Origin: Petrolisthes cinctipes
Lineage: Eukaryota; Arthropoda; Malacostraca; Decapoda; Porcellanidae
Assembly: GCA_033782935.1 (NCBI GenBank)
Contig: JAWQEG010000630.1
Coordinates: 2,016,501 to 2,080,500 of the forward strand
Reading direction: 5' to 3'
Length of the DNA: 64,000 bases
Under the pieces are notes generated by a model. That model did not search any database. It was not told the origin of the DNA and worked only from the letters and a program-made list of their open reading frames with translations. Position numbers and translations under genes: made by a program. The number at the start of each line of letters is the position of its first letter. Position 1 is the stretch's first letter. Positions 1 through 10,900 of this stretch are shown here, in pieces.

Positions 1-88
1 CAAAACATGCTGAAAATCGATATTTTTGGTGCCCAAAGTCAATATGTGCATGTATCTTCTGTACCCGTTTATATCTCAAATTCAGGCT
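1..88 (+). repeat. First half-monomer (88 bp) of the composite unit
   Basis: Bases 1-88 and 89-176 align end to end without gaps at 58 of 88 positions (hand count). Both begin CAAAACA, share a GAAAAT core followed by ATATTTT and GG, then CCCA, then a TGT-CATG motif, and end AGGCT. In class B flavours with TTCGATATTTT and TTCAGGCC the likeness is closer still. The 176/177-bp monomer is thus an old dimer of an 88-bp unit. The 29-bp deletion of class S lies in this half. Confidence 0.85.
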
Positions 89-176
89 CAAAACACCCGA
101 AAATTCAATATTTTGGGGTCCCAGAAGCAATCTGTACATGCCTACTCAGTGCTAGAATATTTTCAAAATATAGGCT
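89..176 (+). repeat. Second half-monomer (88 bp) of the composite unit
   Basis: This is the diverged partner of bases 1-88. It holds the conserved CACCCGAAAATT segment, the GGGGTCCC dyad at which the 34.2-kb inversion occurred, and the 15-bp near-terminal dyad. It is the less variable half in length: all three monomer classes keep it intact, apart from a recurrent 10-bp loss in GTACATGCCTACTCAGTGCT (see 13,277-13,483). Confidence 0.85.
157..171 (+). repeat. Covarying 15-bp dyad (hairpin-capable)
   Basis: ATATTTT-C-AAAATAT is a perfect 7-bp inverted repeat around a single C near the end of class A monomers. Class S (305-319) and many class B copies (482-496) have GTATTTT-C-AAAATAC at the same place: the outermost pair changed from A-T to G-C on both sides, so symmetry is kept. 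The other B flavour (GTATTTTCAAAATTC) has one mismatch. Whether it folds in vivo is unknown. Centromeres in several eukaryotes are reported to be rich in short dyads, which makes this element a candidate functional part. Confidence 0.75.
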
Positions 177-324
177 AAAAACATGCTAAAAATCGATCTT
201 TTAGGTGCCAAAGAGTCGATATTTCAAATTCAGTCCCAAAACACCCGAAAATTCGATATTTAGGGGTCCCAGAAGCGATCTGTACATGCCTACTCCGTGT
301 TAGAGTATTTTCAAAATACATGCA
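177..324 (+). repeat. Representative class S (short) monomer (148 bp)
   Basis: Class S begins AAAAACATGCTAAAAATCGA. It lacks 29 bp of the first half: full monomers read GTCGATAT, then 29 bp, then CTCAAATTCAG, whereas S reads GTCGATATCTCAAATTCAG (TTTCAAATTC in this first copy). The missing block is flanked by ATAT direct repeats, so one slippage or microhomology-mediated deletion explains it; gain in the other classes is formally possible. Two flavours occur: ATCGATCTTTTAGG with GGGGTCCCAGAAGCGATC, as here, and ATCGACATTTTAGG with GAGGTCCCAGAAGG. The loss of 29 bp turns three 177-bp monomers into a 501-bp trimer. Confidence 0.93.
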
Positions 325-501
325 CAAAACATACTGAAAATCGATCTTTTAGGTGCACAAAAGTCGATATGTGCATGCATCTTCAGTACCCGTTTATATT
401 TCAAATTCAGGATCAAAACACCCGAAAATTCAATATTTTGGGGTCCCAGAAGCAATCTGTACATGCCTACTCAGTGTTAGAGTATTTTCAAAATACAGGC
501 G
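325..501 (+). repeat. Representative class B monomer (177 bp)
   Basis: Class B begins CAAAACATACTGAAAATCGA and is followed by A. Its first half carries an 8-bp palindrome TGCATGCA (372-379), where class A has TGCATGTA. It therefore contains GCATGC and ATGCAT sites that should occur once per 501-bp trimer. Two flavours exist: GTGCACAAAAGTCG with TTCAATATTTTGG and CAGTGTTAGAG, as here, and GTGCCCAAAAGTCG with TTCTGGCCCT, TTCGATATTTTGG and CCGTGTTAGAG, as in the unit starting at 826. Confidence 0.92.
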
Positions 502-2004
502 CAAAACATGCTGAAAATCGATATTTTAGATGCCCAAAGTCAATATGTGCATGTATCTTCTGTACCCGTTTATATCTCAAATTCAGGCTCAAAACACCCG
601 AAAATTCAATATTTTGGGGTCCCAGAAGCAATCTGTACATGCCTACACAGTGCTAGAATATTTTCAAAATATAGGCTAAAAACATGCTAAAAATCGACAT
701 TTTAGGTGCCAAAAAATCGATATCTCAAATTCAGTCCCAAAACACCCGAAAATTCGATATTTAGAGGTCCCAGAAGGGATCTGTACATGCCTACACCGTG
801 TTAGAGTATTTTCAAAATACAAGCCAAAAACATACTGAAAATCGATCTTTTAGGTGCCCAAAAGTCGATATGTGCATGCATCTTCAGTACCCGTTTATAT
901 CTCAAATTCTGGCCCTAAACACCCGAAAATTCGATATTTTGGGGTCCCAGAAGCGATCTGTACATGCCTACTCCGTGTTCGAGTATTTTCAAAATTCAGG
1001 CCCAAAACATGCTGAAAATCGATATTTTTGGTGCCCAAAGTCAATATGTGCATGTATCTTCTGTACCCGTTTATATCTCAAATTCAGGCTCAAAACACCC
1101 GAAAATTCAATATTTTGGGGTCCCAGAAGCAATCTGTACATGCCTACTCAGTGCTAGAATATTTTCAAAATATAGGCTAAAAACATGCTAAAAATCGACA
1201 TTTTAGGTGCCAAAAAATCGATATCTCAAATTCAGTCCCAAAACACCCGAAAATTCGATATTTAGAGGTCCCAGAAGGTATCTGTACATGCTTACTCCAT
1301 GTTAGAGTATTTTCAAAATACAGGCCAAAAACATACTGAAAATCGATCTTATAGGTGCACAAAAGTCGATATGTGCATGCATCTTCTTTACCCGTTTATA
1401 TCTCAAATTCTGGCCCTAAACACCCGAAAATTCGATTTTTTGGGGTCCCAGAAGCGATCTGTACATGCCTACTCCGTGTTAGAATATTTTCAAAATTCAG
1501 GCCCAAAACATGCTGAAAATCGATATTTTTGGTGCCCAAAGTCAATATGTGCATGTATCTTCTGTACCCGTTTATATCTCAAATTCAGGCTCAAAACACC
1601 CGAAAATTCAATATTTTGGGGTCCCAGAAGCAATCTGTACATGCCTACACAGTGCTAGAATATTTTCAAAATATAGGCTAAAAACATGCTAAAAATCGAC
1701 ATTTTAGGTGCCAAAAAATCGATATCTCAAATTCAGTCCCAAAACACCCGAAAATTCGATATTTAGAGGTCCCAGAAGGTATCTGTACATGCCTACTCCG
1801 TGTTAGAGTATTTTCAAAATACAGGCCAAAAACATACTGAAAATCGATCTTTTAGGTGCCCAAAAGTCGATATGTGCATGCATCTTCTGTACCCGTTTAT
1901 ATCTCAAATTCTGGCCCTCAACACCCGAAAATTCGATATTTTGGGGTCCCAGAAGCGATCTGTACATGCCTACTCCGTGTTAGAGTATTTTCAAAATTCA
2001 GGCC

Positions 2005-4008
2005 CAAAACATGCTGAAAATCGATATTTTTGGTGCCCAAAGTCAATATGTGCATGTATCTTCTGTACCCGTTTATATCTCAAATTCAGGCTCAAAACAC
2101 CCGAAAATTCAATATTTTGGGGTCCCAGAAGCAATCTGTATATGCCTTCTCAGTGCTAGAATATTTTCAAAATATAGGCTAAAAACATGCTAAAAATCGA
2201 TCTTTTAGGTGCCAAAGAGTCGATATTTCAAATTCAGTCCCAAAACACCCGAAAATTCGATATTTAGGGGTCCCAGAAGCGATCTGTACATGCCTACTCC
2301 GTGTTAGAGTATTTTCAAAATACATGCACAAAACATACTGAAAATCGATCTTTTAGGTGCACAAAAGTCGATATGTGCATGCATCTTCAGTACCCGTTTA
2401 TATTTCAAATTCAGGATCAAAACACCCGAAAATTCAATATTTTGGGGTCCCAGAAGCAATCTGTACATGCCTACTCAGTGTTAGAGTATTTTCAAAATAC
2501 AGGCGCAAAACATGCTGAAAATCGATATTTTAGATGCCCAAAGTCAATATGTGCATGTATCTTCTGTACCCGTTTATATCTCAAATTCAGGCTCAAAACA
2601 CCCGAAAATTCAATATTTTGGGGTCCCAGAAGCAATCTGTACATGCCTACACAGTGCTAGAATATTTTCAAAATATAGGCTAAAAACATGCTAAAAATCG
2701 ACATTTTAGGTGCCAAAAAATCGATATCTCAAATTCAGTCCCAAAACACCCGAAAATTCGATATTTAGAGGTCCCAGAAGGGATCTGTACATGCCTACAC
2801 CGTGTTAGAGTATTTTCAAAATACAAGCCAAAAACATACTGAAAATCGATCTTTTAGGTGCCCAAAAGTCGATATGTGCATGCATCTTCAGTACCCGTTT
2901 ATATCTCAAATTCTGGCCCTAAACACCCGAAAATTCGATATTTTGGGGTCCCAGAAGCGATCTGTACATGCCTACTCCGTGTTCGAGTATTTTCAAAATT
3001 CAGGCCCAAAACATGCTGAAAATCGATATTTTTGGTGCCCAAAGTCAATATGTGCATGTATCTTCTGTACCCGTTTATATCTCAAATTCAGGCTCAAAAC
3101 ACCCGAAAATTCAATATTTTGGGGTCCCAGAAGCAATCTGTACATGCCTACTCAGTGCTAGAATATTTTCAAAATATAGGCTAAAAACATGCTAAAAATC
3201 GACATTTTAGGTGCCAAAAAATCGATATCTCAAATTCAGTCCCAAAACACCCGAAAATTCGATATTTAGAGGTCCCAGAAGGTATCTGTACATGCTTACT
3301 CCATGTTAGAGTATTTTCAAAATACAGGCCAAAAACATACTGAAAATCGATCTTATAGGTGCACAAAAGTCGATATGTGCATGCATCTTCTTTACCCGTT
3401 TATATCTCAAATTCTGGCCCTAAACACCCGAAAATTCGATTTTTTGGGGTCCCAGAAGCGATCTGTACATGCCTACTCCGTGTTAGAATATTTTCAAAAT
3501 TCAGGCCCAAAACATGCTGAAAATCGATATTTTTGGTGCCCAAAGTCAATATGTGCATGTATCTTCTGTACCCGTTTATATCTCAAATTCAGGCTCAAAA
3601 CACCCGAAAATTCAATATTTTGGGGTCCCAGAAGCAATCTGTACATGCCTACTCAGTGCTAGAATATTTTCAAAATATAGGCTAAAAACATGCTAAAAAT
3701 CGACATTTTAGGTACAAAAAAATCGATATCTCAAATTCAGTCCCAAAACACCCGAAAATTCGATATTTAGAGGTCCCAGAAGGTACCTGTACATGCCTAC
3801 TCCGTGTTAGAGTATTTTCAAAATACAGGCCAAAAACATACTGAAAATCGATCTTTTAGGTGCCCAAAAGTCGATATGTGCATGCATCTTCTGTACCCGT
3901 TTATATCTCAAATTCTGGCCCTCAACACCCGAAAATTCGATATTTTGGGGTCCCAGAAGCGATCTGTACATGCCTACTCCGTGTTAGAGTATTTTCAAAA
4001 TTCAGGCC
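2005..4008 (+). repeat. 2,004-bp higher-order unit, copy 2
   Basis: Tandem copy of the preceding unit. It differs at a few sites: CTGTATATGCCTTCTC just upstream of the matching position, GGTACAAAAAAATCG instead of GGTGCCAAAAAATCG near 3,712, and GGTACCTG for GGTATCTG near 3,784. Resemblance weakens after about 3,700, where CCTACTCAG replaces CCTACACAG. The next trimers return to the two-flavour pattern without the rarer markers, so the 2,004-bp order does not extend further right as an exact unit. Confidence 0.85.
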
Positions 4009-6540
4009 CAAAACATGCTGAAAATCGATATTTTTGGTGCCCAAAGTCAATATGTGCATATATCTTCTGTAACCGTTTATATCTCAAATTCAGGCTCAAA
4101 AAACCCGAAAATTCAATATTTTGGGGTCCCAGAAGCAATCTGTACATGCCTTATCAGTGCTAGAATATTTTCAAAATATAGGCTAAAAACATGCTAAAAA
4201 TCGATCTTTTAGGTGCCAAAAAGTCGATATCTCAAATTCAGTCCCAAAACACCCGAAAATTCGATATTTAGGGGTCCCAGAAGCGATCTGTACATGCCTA
4301 CTCCGTGTTAGAGTATTTTCAAAATACATGCTCAAAACATACTGAAAATCGATCTTTTAGGTGCACAAAAGTCGATATGTGCATGCATCTTCAGTACCCG
4401 TTTATATTTCAAATTCAGGATCAAAACACCCGAAAATTCAATATTTTGGGGTCCCAGAAGCAATCTGTACATGCCTACTCAGTGTTAGAGTATTTTCAAA
4501 ATACAGGCCCAAAACATGCTGAAAATCGATATTTTAGATGCCCAAAGTCAATATGTGCATGTATCTTCTGTACCCGTTTATATCTCAAATTCAGGCTCAA
4601 AACACCTGAAAATTCAATATTTTGGGGTCCCAGAAGCAATCTGTACATGCCTACACAGTGCTAGAATATTTTCAAAATATAGGCTAAAAACATGCTAAAA
4701 ATCGACATTTTAGGTGATAAAAAATCGATATCTCAAATTCAGTCCCAAAACACCCGAAAATTCGATATTTAGAGGTCCCAGAAGGGATCTGTACATGCCT
4801 ACTCCGTGTTAGAGTATTTTCAAAATACAGGCCAAAAACATACTGAAAATCGATCTTTTAGGTGCCCAAAAGTCGATATGTGCATGCATCTCCTGTACCC
4901 GTTTATATCTCAAATTCTGGCCCTAAACACCCGAAAATTCGATATTTTGGGGTCCCAGAAGCGATCTGTACATGCCTACTCCGTGTTCGAGTTTTTTCAA
5001 AATTCAGGCCCAAAACATGCTGAAAATCGATATTTTTGGTGCCCAAAGTCAATATGTGCATGTATCTTCTGTACCCGTTTATATCTCAAATTCAGGCTCA
5101 AAACACCCGAAAATTCAATATTTTGGGGTCCCAGAAGCAATCTGTACATGCCTACTCAGTGCTAGAATATTTTTAAAATATAGGCTAAAAGCATGCTAAA
5201 AATCGATCTTTTAGGTGCCTAAAAGTCGATATCTCAAATTCAGAACCAAAACACCCGAAAATTCGATATTTAGGGGTCCCAGAAGCGATCTGTACATGCC
5301 TACTCCGTGTTAGAGTATTTTCAAAATACATGCTCTAAACAAACGGAAAATCGATCTTTTAGGTGCACAAAAGTCGATATGTGCATGCATCTTCTGTACC
5401 CGTTTATATCTCAAATTCAGGCTCAAAACACCCGAAAATTCGATATTTTGGGGTCCCAGAAGCGATCTGTACATGCCTACTCCGTGTTAGAGTATTTTCA
5501 AAATTCAGGCCCAAAACATGCTGAAAATCGATATTTTTGGTGCCCAAAGTCAATATGTGCATGTATCTTCTGTACCCGTTTATATCTCAAATTCAGGGTT
5601 AAAAACACCCGAAAATTCAATATTTTGGGGTCCCAGAAGCAATCTGTACATGCCTACTCAGTGCTAGAATATTTTCAAAATATAGGCTAAAAACATGCTA
5701 AAAATCGATCTTTTAGGTGCCAAAAAGTCGATATCTCAAATTCAGTCCCAAAACACCCGAAAATTCGATATTTAGGGGTCCCAGAAGCGATCTGTACATG
5801 CCTACTCCGTGTTAGAGTATTTTCAAAATATATGCTCAAAACATACTGAAAATCGATCTTTTAGGTGCACAAAAGTCGATATGTGCATGCATCTTCAGTA
5901 CCCGTTTATATCTCAAATTCAGGCTCAAAACACCCTAAAATTCAATATTTTGGGGTCCCTGAAGCAATCTGTACATGCCTATTCAGTGTTAGAGTATTTT
6001 CAAAATACTGGCCCAAAACATGCTGAAAATCGATATTTTAGATGCCCAAAGTCAATATGTGCATGTATCTTCTGTACCCGTTTATATCTCAAATTCAGGC
6101 TCAAAACACCCGAAAATTCAATATTTTGGGGTCCCAGAAGCAATCTGTACATGCCTACACAGTGCTAGAATATTTTCAAAATATAGGCTAAAAACATGCT
6201 AAAAATCGACATTTTAGGTGCCAAAAAATCGATATCTCAAATTCAGTCCCAAAACACCCGAAAATTCGATATTTAGAGGTCCCAGAAGGTACCTGTACAT
6301 GCCTACTCCGTGTTAGAGTATTTTCAAAATACAGGCCAAAAACATACTGAAAATCGATCTTTTAGGTGCCCAAAAGTCGATATGTGCATGCATCTTCAGT
6401 ACCCGTTTATATCTCAAATTCTGGCCCTCAACACCCGAAAATTCGATATTTTGGGGTCCCAGAAGCGATCTGTACATGCCTACTCCGTGTTAGAGTATTT
6501 TCAAAATTCAGGCCCAAAACATGCTGAAAATCGATATTTT

Positions 6541-6560
6541 TGGTGCCCAAATGCATGTAT
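6541..6560 (+). repeat. 9-bp deletion in a class A monomer
   Basis: The monomer reads TGGTGCCCAAATGCATGTATC where others read GCCCAAAGTCAATATGTGCATG. Nine bases are missing from the first half. This is a private single-copy marker, useful as an anchor for read placement in a repetitive region. Confidence 0.85.
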
Positions 6561-7823
6561 CTTCTGTACCCGTTTATATCTCAAATTCAGGCTCAAAACA
6601 CCCGAAAATTCAATATTTTGGGGTCCCAGAAGCAATCTGTACATGCCTTCTCAGTGCTAGAATATTTTCAAAATATAGGCTAAAAACATGCTAAAAATCG
6701 ATCTTTTAGGTGCCAAAAAGTCGATATCTCAAATTCAGTCCCAAAACACCCGAAAATTCGATATTTAGGGGTCCCAGAAGCGATCTGTACATGCCTACTC
6801 CGTGTTAGAGTACTTTCAAAATACATGCTCAAAACATACTGAAAATCGATCTTTTAGGTGCACAAAAGTCGATATGTGCATGCATCTTCAGTACCCGTTT
6901 ATATTTCAAATTCAGGATCAAAACACCCGAAAATTCAATATTTTGGGGTCCCAGAAGCAATCTGTACATGCCTACTCAGTGTTAGAGTATTTTCAAAATA
7001 CAGGCCCAAAACATGCTGAAAATCGATATTTTAGATGCCCAAAGTCAATATGTGCATGTATCTTCTGTACCCGTTTATATCTCAAATTCAGGCTCAAAAC
7101 ACCCGAAAATTCAATATTTTGGGGTCCCAGAAGCAATCTGTACATGCCTACACAGTCCTAGAATATTTTCAAAATATAGGCTAAAAACATGCTAAAAATC
7201 GACATTTTAGGTGCCAAAAAATCGATATCTCAAATTCAGTCCCAAAACACCCGAAAATTCGATATTTAGAGATCCCAGAAGGGATCTGTACATGCCTACT
7301 CCGTGTTAGAGTAATTTCAAAATACAGGCCAAAAACATACTGAAAATCGATCTTTTAGGTGCCCAAAAGTCGATATGTGCATGCATCTTCTGTACCCGTT
7401 TATATATCAACTTCTGGCCCTAAACACCCGAAAATTCGATATTTTGGGGTCCCAGAAGCGATCTGTACATGCCTACTCCGTGTTCGAGTATTTTCAAAAT
7501 TCAGGCCCAAAACATGCTGAAAATCGATATTTTTGGTGCCCAAAGTCAATATGTGCATGTATCTTCTGTACCCGTTTATATCTCAAATTCAGGCTCAAAA
7601 CACCCGAAAATTCAATATTTTGGGGTCCCAGAAGCAATCTATACTCAGTGCTAGAATATTTTTAAAATATAGGCTAAAAGCATGCTAAAAATCGATCTTT
7701 TAGGTGCCAAAAAGTCGATATCTCAAATTCAGTCCCAAAACACCCGAAAATTCGATATTTAGGGGTCCCAGAAGCGATCTGTACATGCCTACTCCGTGTT
7801 AGAGTATTTTCAAAATACATGCT

Positions 7824-7999
7824 CAAAACATACTGAAAATCGATATTTTAGATGCCCAAAGTCAATATGTGCATGTATCTTCTGTACCCGTTTATATCTC
7901 AAATTCAGGCTCAAAACACCCGAAAATTCAATATTTTTGGGTCTCAGAAGCAATTTGTACATGCCTACACAGTGCTAGAATATTTTCAAAATATAGGCT
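7824..7999 (+). repeat. Chimeric B/A monomer creating a 324-bp dimer
   Basis: The monomer starts like B (CAAAACATACTGAAAATCGAT) and continues like A (ATTTTAGATGCCCAAAG). It is followed by S, so one 177-bp monomer has been lost and the local period is 324. The switch lies within the shared CTGAAAATCGAT. The same chimera occurs at about 9,651, 11,979, 14,582, 15,407, 17,047, 18,687, 24,195 and 30,030. Several of these lie in larger duplicated blocks, so they are copies of fewer events. This is the expected deletion product of crossing-over between B and A out of register. Confidence 0.88.
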
Positions 8000-10900
8000 A
8001 AAAACACGCTAAAAATCGACATTTTAGGTGCCAAAAAATCGATATCTCAAATTCAGTCCCAAAACACCCAAAAATTCGATATTTAGAGGTCCCAGAAGGT
8101 ATCTGTACATGCTTACTCCATGTTAGAGTATTTTCAAAATACAGGCCAAAAACATACTGAAAATCGATCTTTTAGGTGCCCAAAAGTCGATATGTGCATG
8201 CATCTTCTGTACCCGTTTATATCTCAAATTCTGGCCCTAAACACCCGAAAATTCGATATTTTGGGGTCCCAGAAGCGATCTGTACATGCCTACTCCGTGT
8301 TAGAGTATTTTCAAAATTCAGGCCAAAAACATGCTGAAAATCGATATTTTTGGTGCCCAAAGTCAATATGTGCATGTATCTTCTGTACCCGTTTATATCT
8401 CAAATTCAGGCTCAAAACACCCGAAAATTCAATATTTTGGGGTCCCAGAAGCAATCTGTACATGCCTACTCAGTGCTAGAATATTTTCAAAATATAGGCT
8501 AAAAACATGCAAAAAATCGATCTTTTAGGTGCCAAAAAGTCGATATCTCAAATTCAGTCCCAAAACACCCGAAAATTCGATATTTAGGGGTCCCAGAAGC
8601 GATCTGTACATGCCTACTCCGTGTTAGAGTATTTTCAAAATACATGCTCAAAACATACTGAAAATCGATCTTTTAGGTGCACAAAAGTCGATATGTGCAT
8701 GCATCTTCAGTACCCGTTTATATTTCAAATTCAGGATCAAAACACCCGAAAATTCAATATTTTGGGGTCCCAGAAGCAATCTGTACATGCCTACTCAGTG
8801 TTAGAGTATTTTCAAAATACAGGCCCAAAACATGCTGAAAATCGATATTTTAGATGCCCAAAGTCAATATGTGCATGTATCTTCTGTACCCGTTTATATC
8901 TCAAATTCAGGCTCAAAACACCCGAAAATTCAATATTTTGGGGTCCCAGAAGCAATCTGTACATGCCTACACAGTGCTAGAATATTTTCAAAATATAGGC
9001 TAAAAACATGCTAAAAATCGATATTTTAGGTGCCAAAAAATCGATATCTCAAATTCAGTCCCAAATCACCCGAAAATTCGATATTTAGAGGTCCCAGAAG
9101 GGATCTGTACATGCCTACTCCGTGTTAGAGTATTTTCAAAATACAGGCCAAAAACATACTGAAAATCGATCTTTTAGGTGCCCAAAAGTCGATATGTGCA
9201 TGCATCTTCAGTACCCGTTTATATCTCAAATTCTGGCCCTAAACACCCGAAAATTCGATATTTTGGGGTCCCAGAAGCGATCTGTACATGCCTACTCCGT
9301 GTTCGAGTTTTTTCAAAATTCAGGCCAAAAACATGCTGAAAATCGATATTTTTGGTGCCCAAAGTCAATATGTGCATGTATCTTCTGTACCCGTTTATAT
9401 CTCAAATTCAGGCTCAAAACACCCGAAAATTCAATATTTTGGGGTCCCAGAAGCAATCTGTACATGCCTAATCAGTGCTAGAATATTTTCAAAATATAGG
9501 CTAAAAACATGCTAAAAATCGATCTTTTAGGTGCCAAAAAGTCGATATCTCAAATTCAGTCCCAAAACACCCGAAAATTCGATATTTAGGGGTCCCAGAA
9601 GCGATCTGTACATGCCTACTGGGTGTTAGAGTATTTTCAAAATACATGCTCAAAACATACTGAAAATCGATATTTTAGATGCCCAAAGTCAATATGTGCA
9701 TGTATCTTCTGTACCCGTTTATATCTCAAATTCAGGCTCAAAACACCCGAAAATTCAATATTTTGGGGTCTCAGAAGCAATCTGTACATGCCTACACAGT
9801 GCTAGAATATTTTCAAAATATAGGCTAAAAACATGCTAAAAATCGACATTTTAGGTGCCAAAAAATCGATATCTCAAATTCAGTCCCAAAGCACCCGAGA
9901 ATTCGATATTTAGAGGTCCCAGAAGGTATCTGTACATGCTTACTCCATGTTAGAGTATTTTCAAAATACAGGCCAAAAACATACTGAAAATCGATCTTTT
10001 AGGTGCCCAAAAGTCGATATGTGCATGCATCTTCTGTACCCGTTTATATCTCAAATTCTGGCCCTAAACACCCGAAAATTCGATATTTTGGGGTCCCAGA
10101 AGCGATCTGTACATGCCTACTCCGTGTTAGAGTATTTTCAAAATTCAGGCCCAAAACATGCTGAAAATCGATATTTTTGGTGCCCAAAGTCAATATGTGC
10201 ATGTATTTTCTGTACCCGTTTATATCTCAAATTCAGGCTCAAAACACCCGAAAATTCAATATTTTGGGGTCTCTGAAGCAATCTGTACATGCCTACTCAG
10301 TGCTAGAATATTTTCAAAATATAGGCTAAAAACATGCTAAAACTCGATCTTTTAGGTGCCAAAAAGTCGATATCTCAAATTCAGTCCCAAAACACCCGAA
10401 AATTCGATATTTAGGGGTCCCAGAAGCGATCTGTACATGCCTACTCCGTGTTAGAGTATTTTCAAAATACATGTTCAAAACATACTGAAAATCGATCTTT
10501 TAGGTGCCCAAAAGTCGATATGTGCATGCATCTTCTGTACCCGTTTATATCTCAAATTCTGGCCCTCAACACCCGAAAATTCGATATTTTAAGGTCCCAG
10601 AAGCGATCTGTACATGCCTACTCCGTGTTAGAGTATTTTCAAAATTCAGGCCCAAAACATGCTGAAAATCGATATTTTTGGTGCCCAAGGTCAATATGTG
10701 CATGTATCTTCTGTACCCGTTTATATCTCAAATTCAGGCTCAAAACACCCGAAAATACAATATTTTGGGGTCCCAGAAGCAATCTGTACATGCCTTCTCA
10801 GTGCTAGAATATTTTCAAAATATAGGCTAAAAACATGCTAAAAATCGATCTTTTAGGTGCCAAAGAGTCGATATCTCAAATTCAGTCCCAAAACACCCGA

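Larger units (their letters stand above)
1..176 (+). repeat. Representative class A monomer (176 bp)
   Basis: Class A starts CAAAACATGCTGAAAATCGA and ends in TATAGGCT. It has the full-length first half with GTGCATGTATC, a second half with TTCAATATTTTGGGG, and the landmark GTGCTAGAATATTTTC. In trimers it is always followed by S. Two sub-flavours exist. One reads ATATTTTTGGTGCCC, as here. The other reads ATATTTTAGATGCCC, as at 502-677, and usually carries CCTACACAGTGC instead of CCTACTCAGTGC. The TAG of GTGCTAGAAT is the stop that ends most long plus-strand frames in the left arm. Confidence 0.93.
1..2004 (+). repeat. 2,004-bp higher-order unit, copy 1 (four trimers)
   Basis: Four successive, distinguishable 501-bp trimers (12 monomers) form a unit that recurs at 2,005. 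Marker variants repeat at the same offsets. GGATCAAAACACC in the first B, the TTCGAGTATTTTC variant, the unusual CTTATAGGTGCACAAAAG (about 1,350 and 3,354) and TTCTTTACCCG (about 1,384 and 3,388) each recur 2,004 bp later. Confidence 0.88.

Noticed and set aside
297..656. 119-codon open frames repeated every 501 bp, and longer ones up to 237 codons, as possible genes for repeat proteins
   Set aside because: They start at GTG and end at the same TAG in each class A monomer. Related peptides occur in overlapping frames on both strands, and they exist only because the period is divisible by three. No promoter, codon bias or domain is visible.
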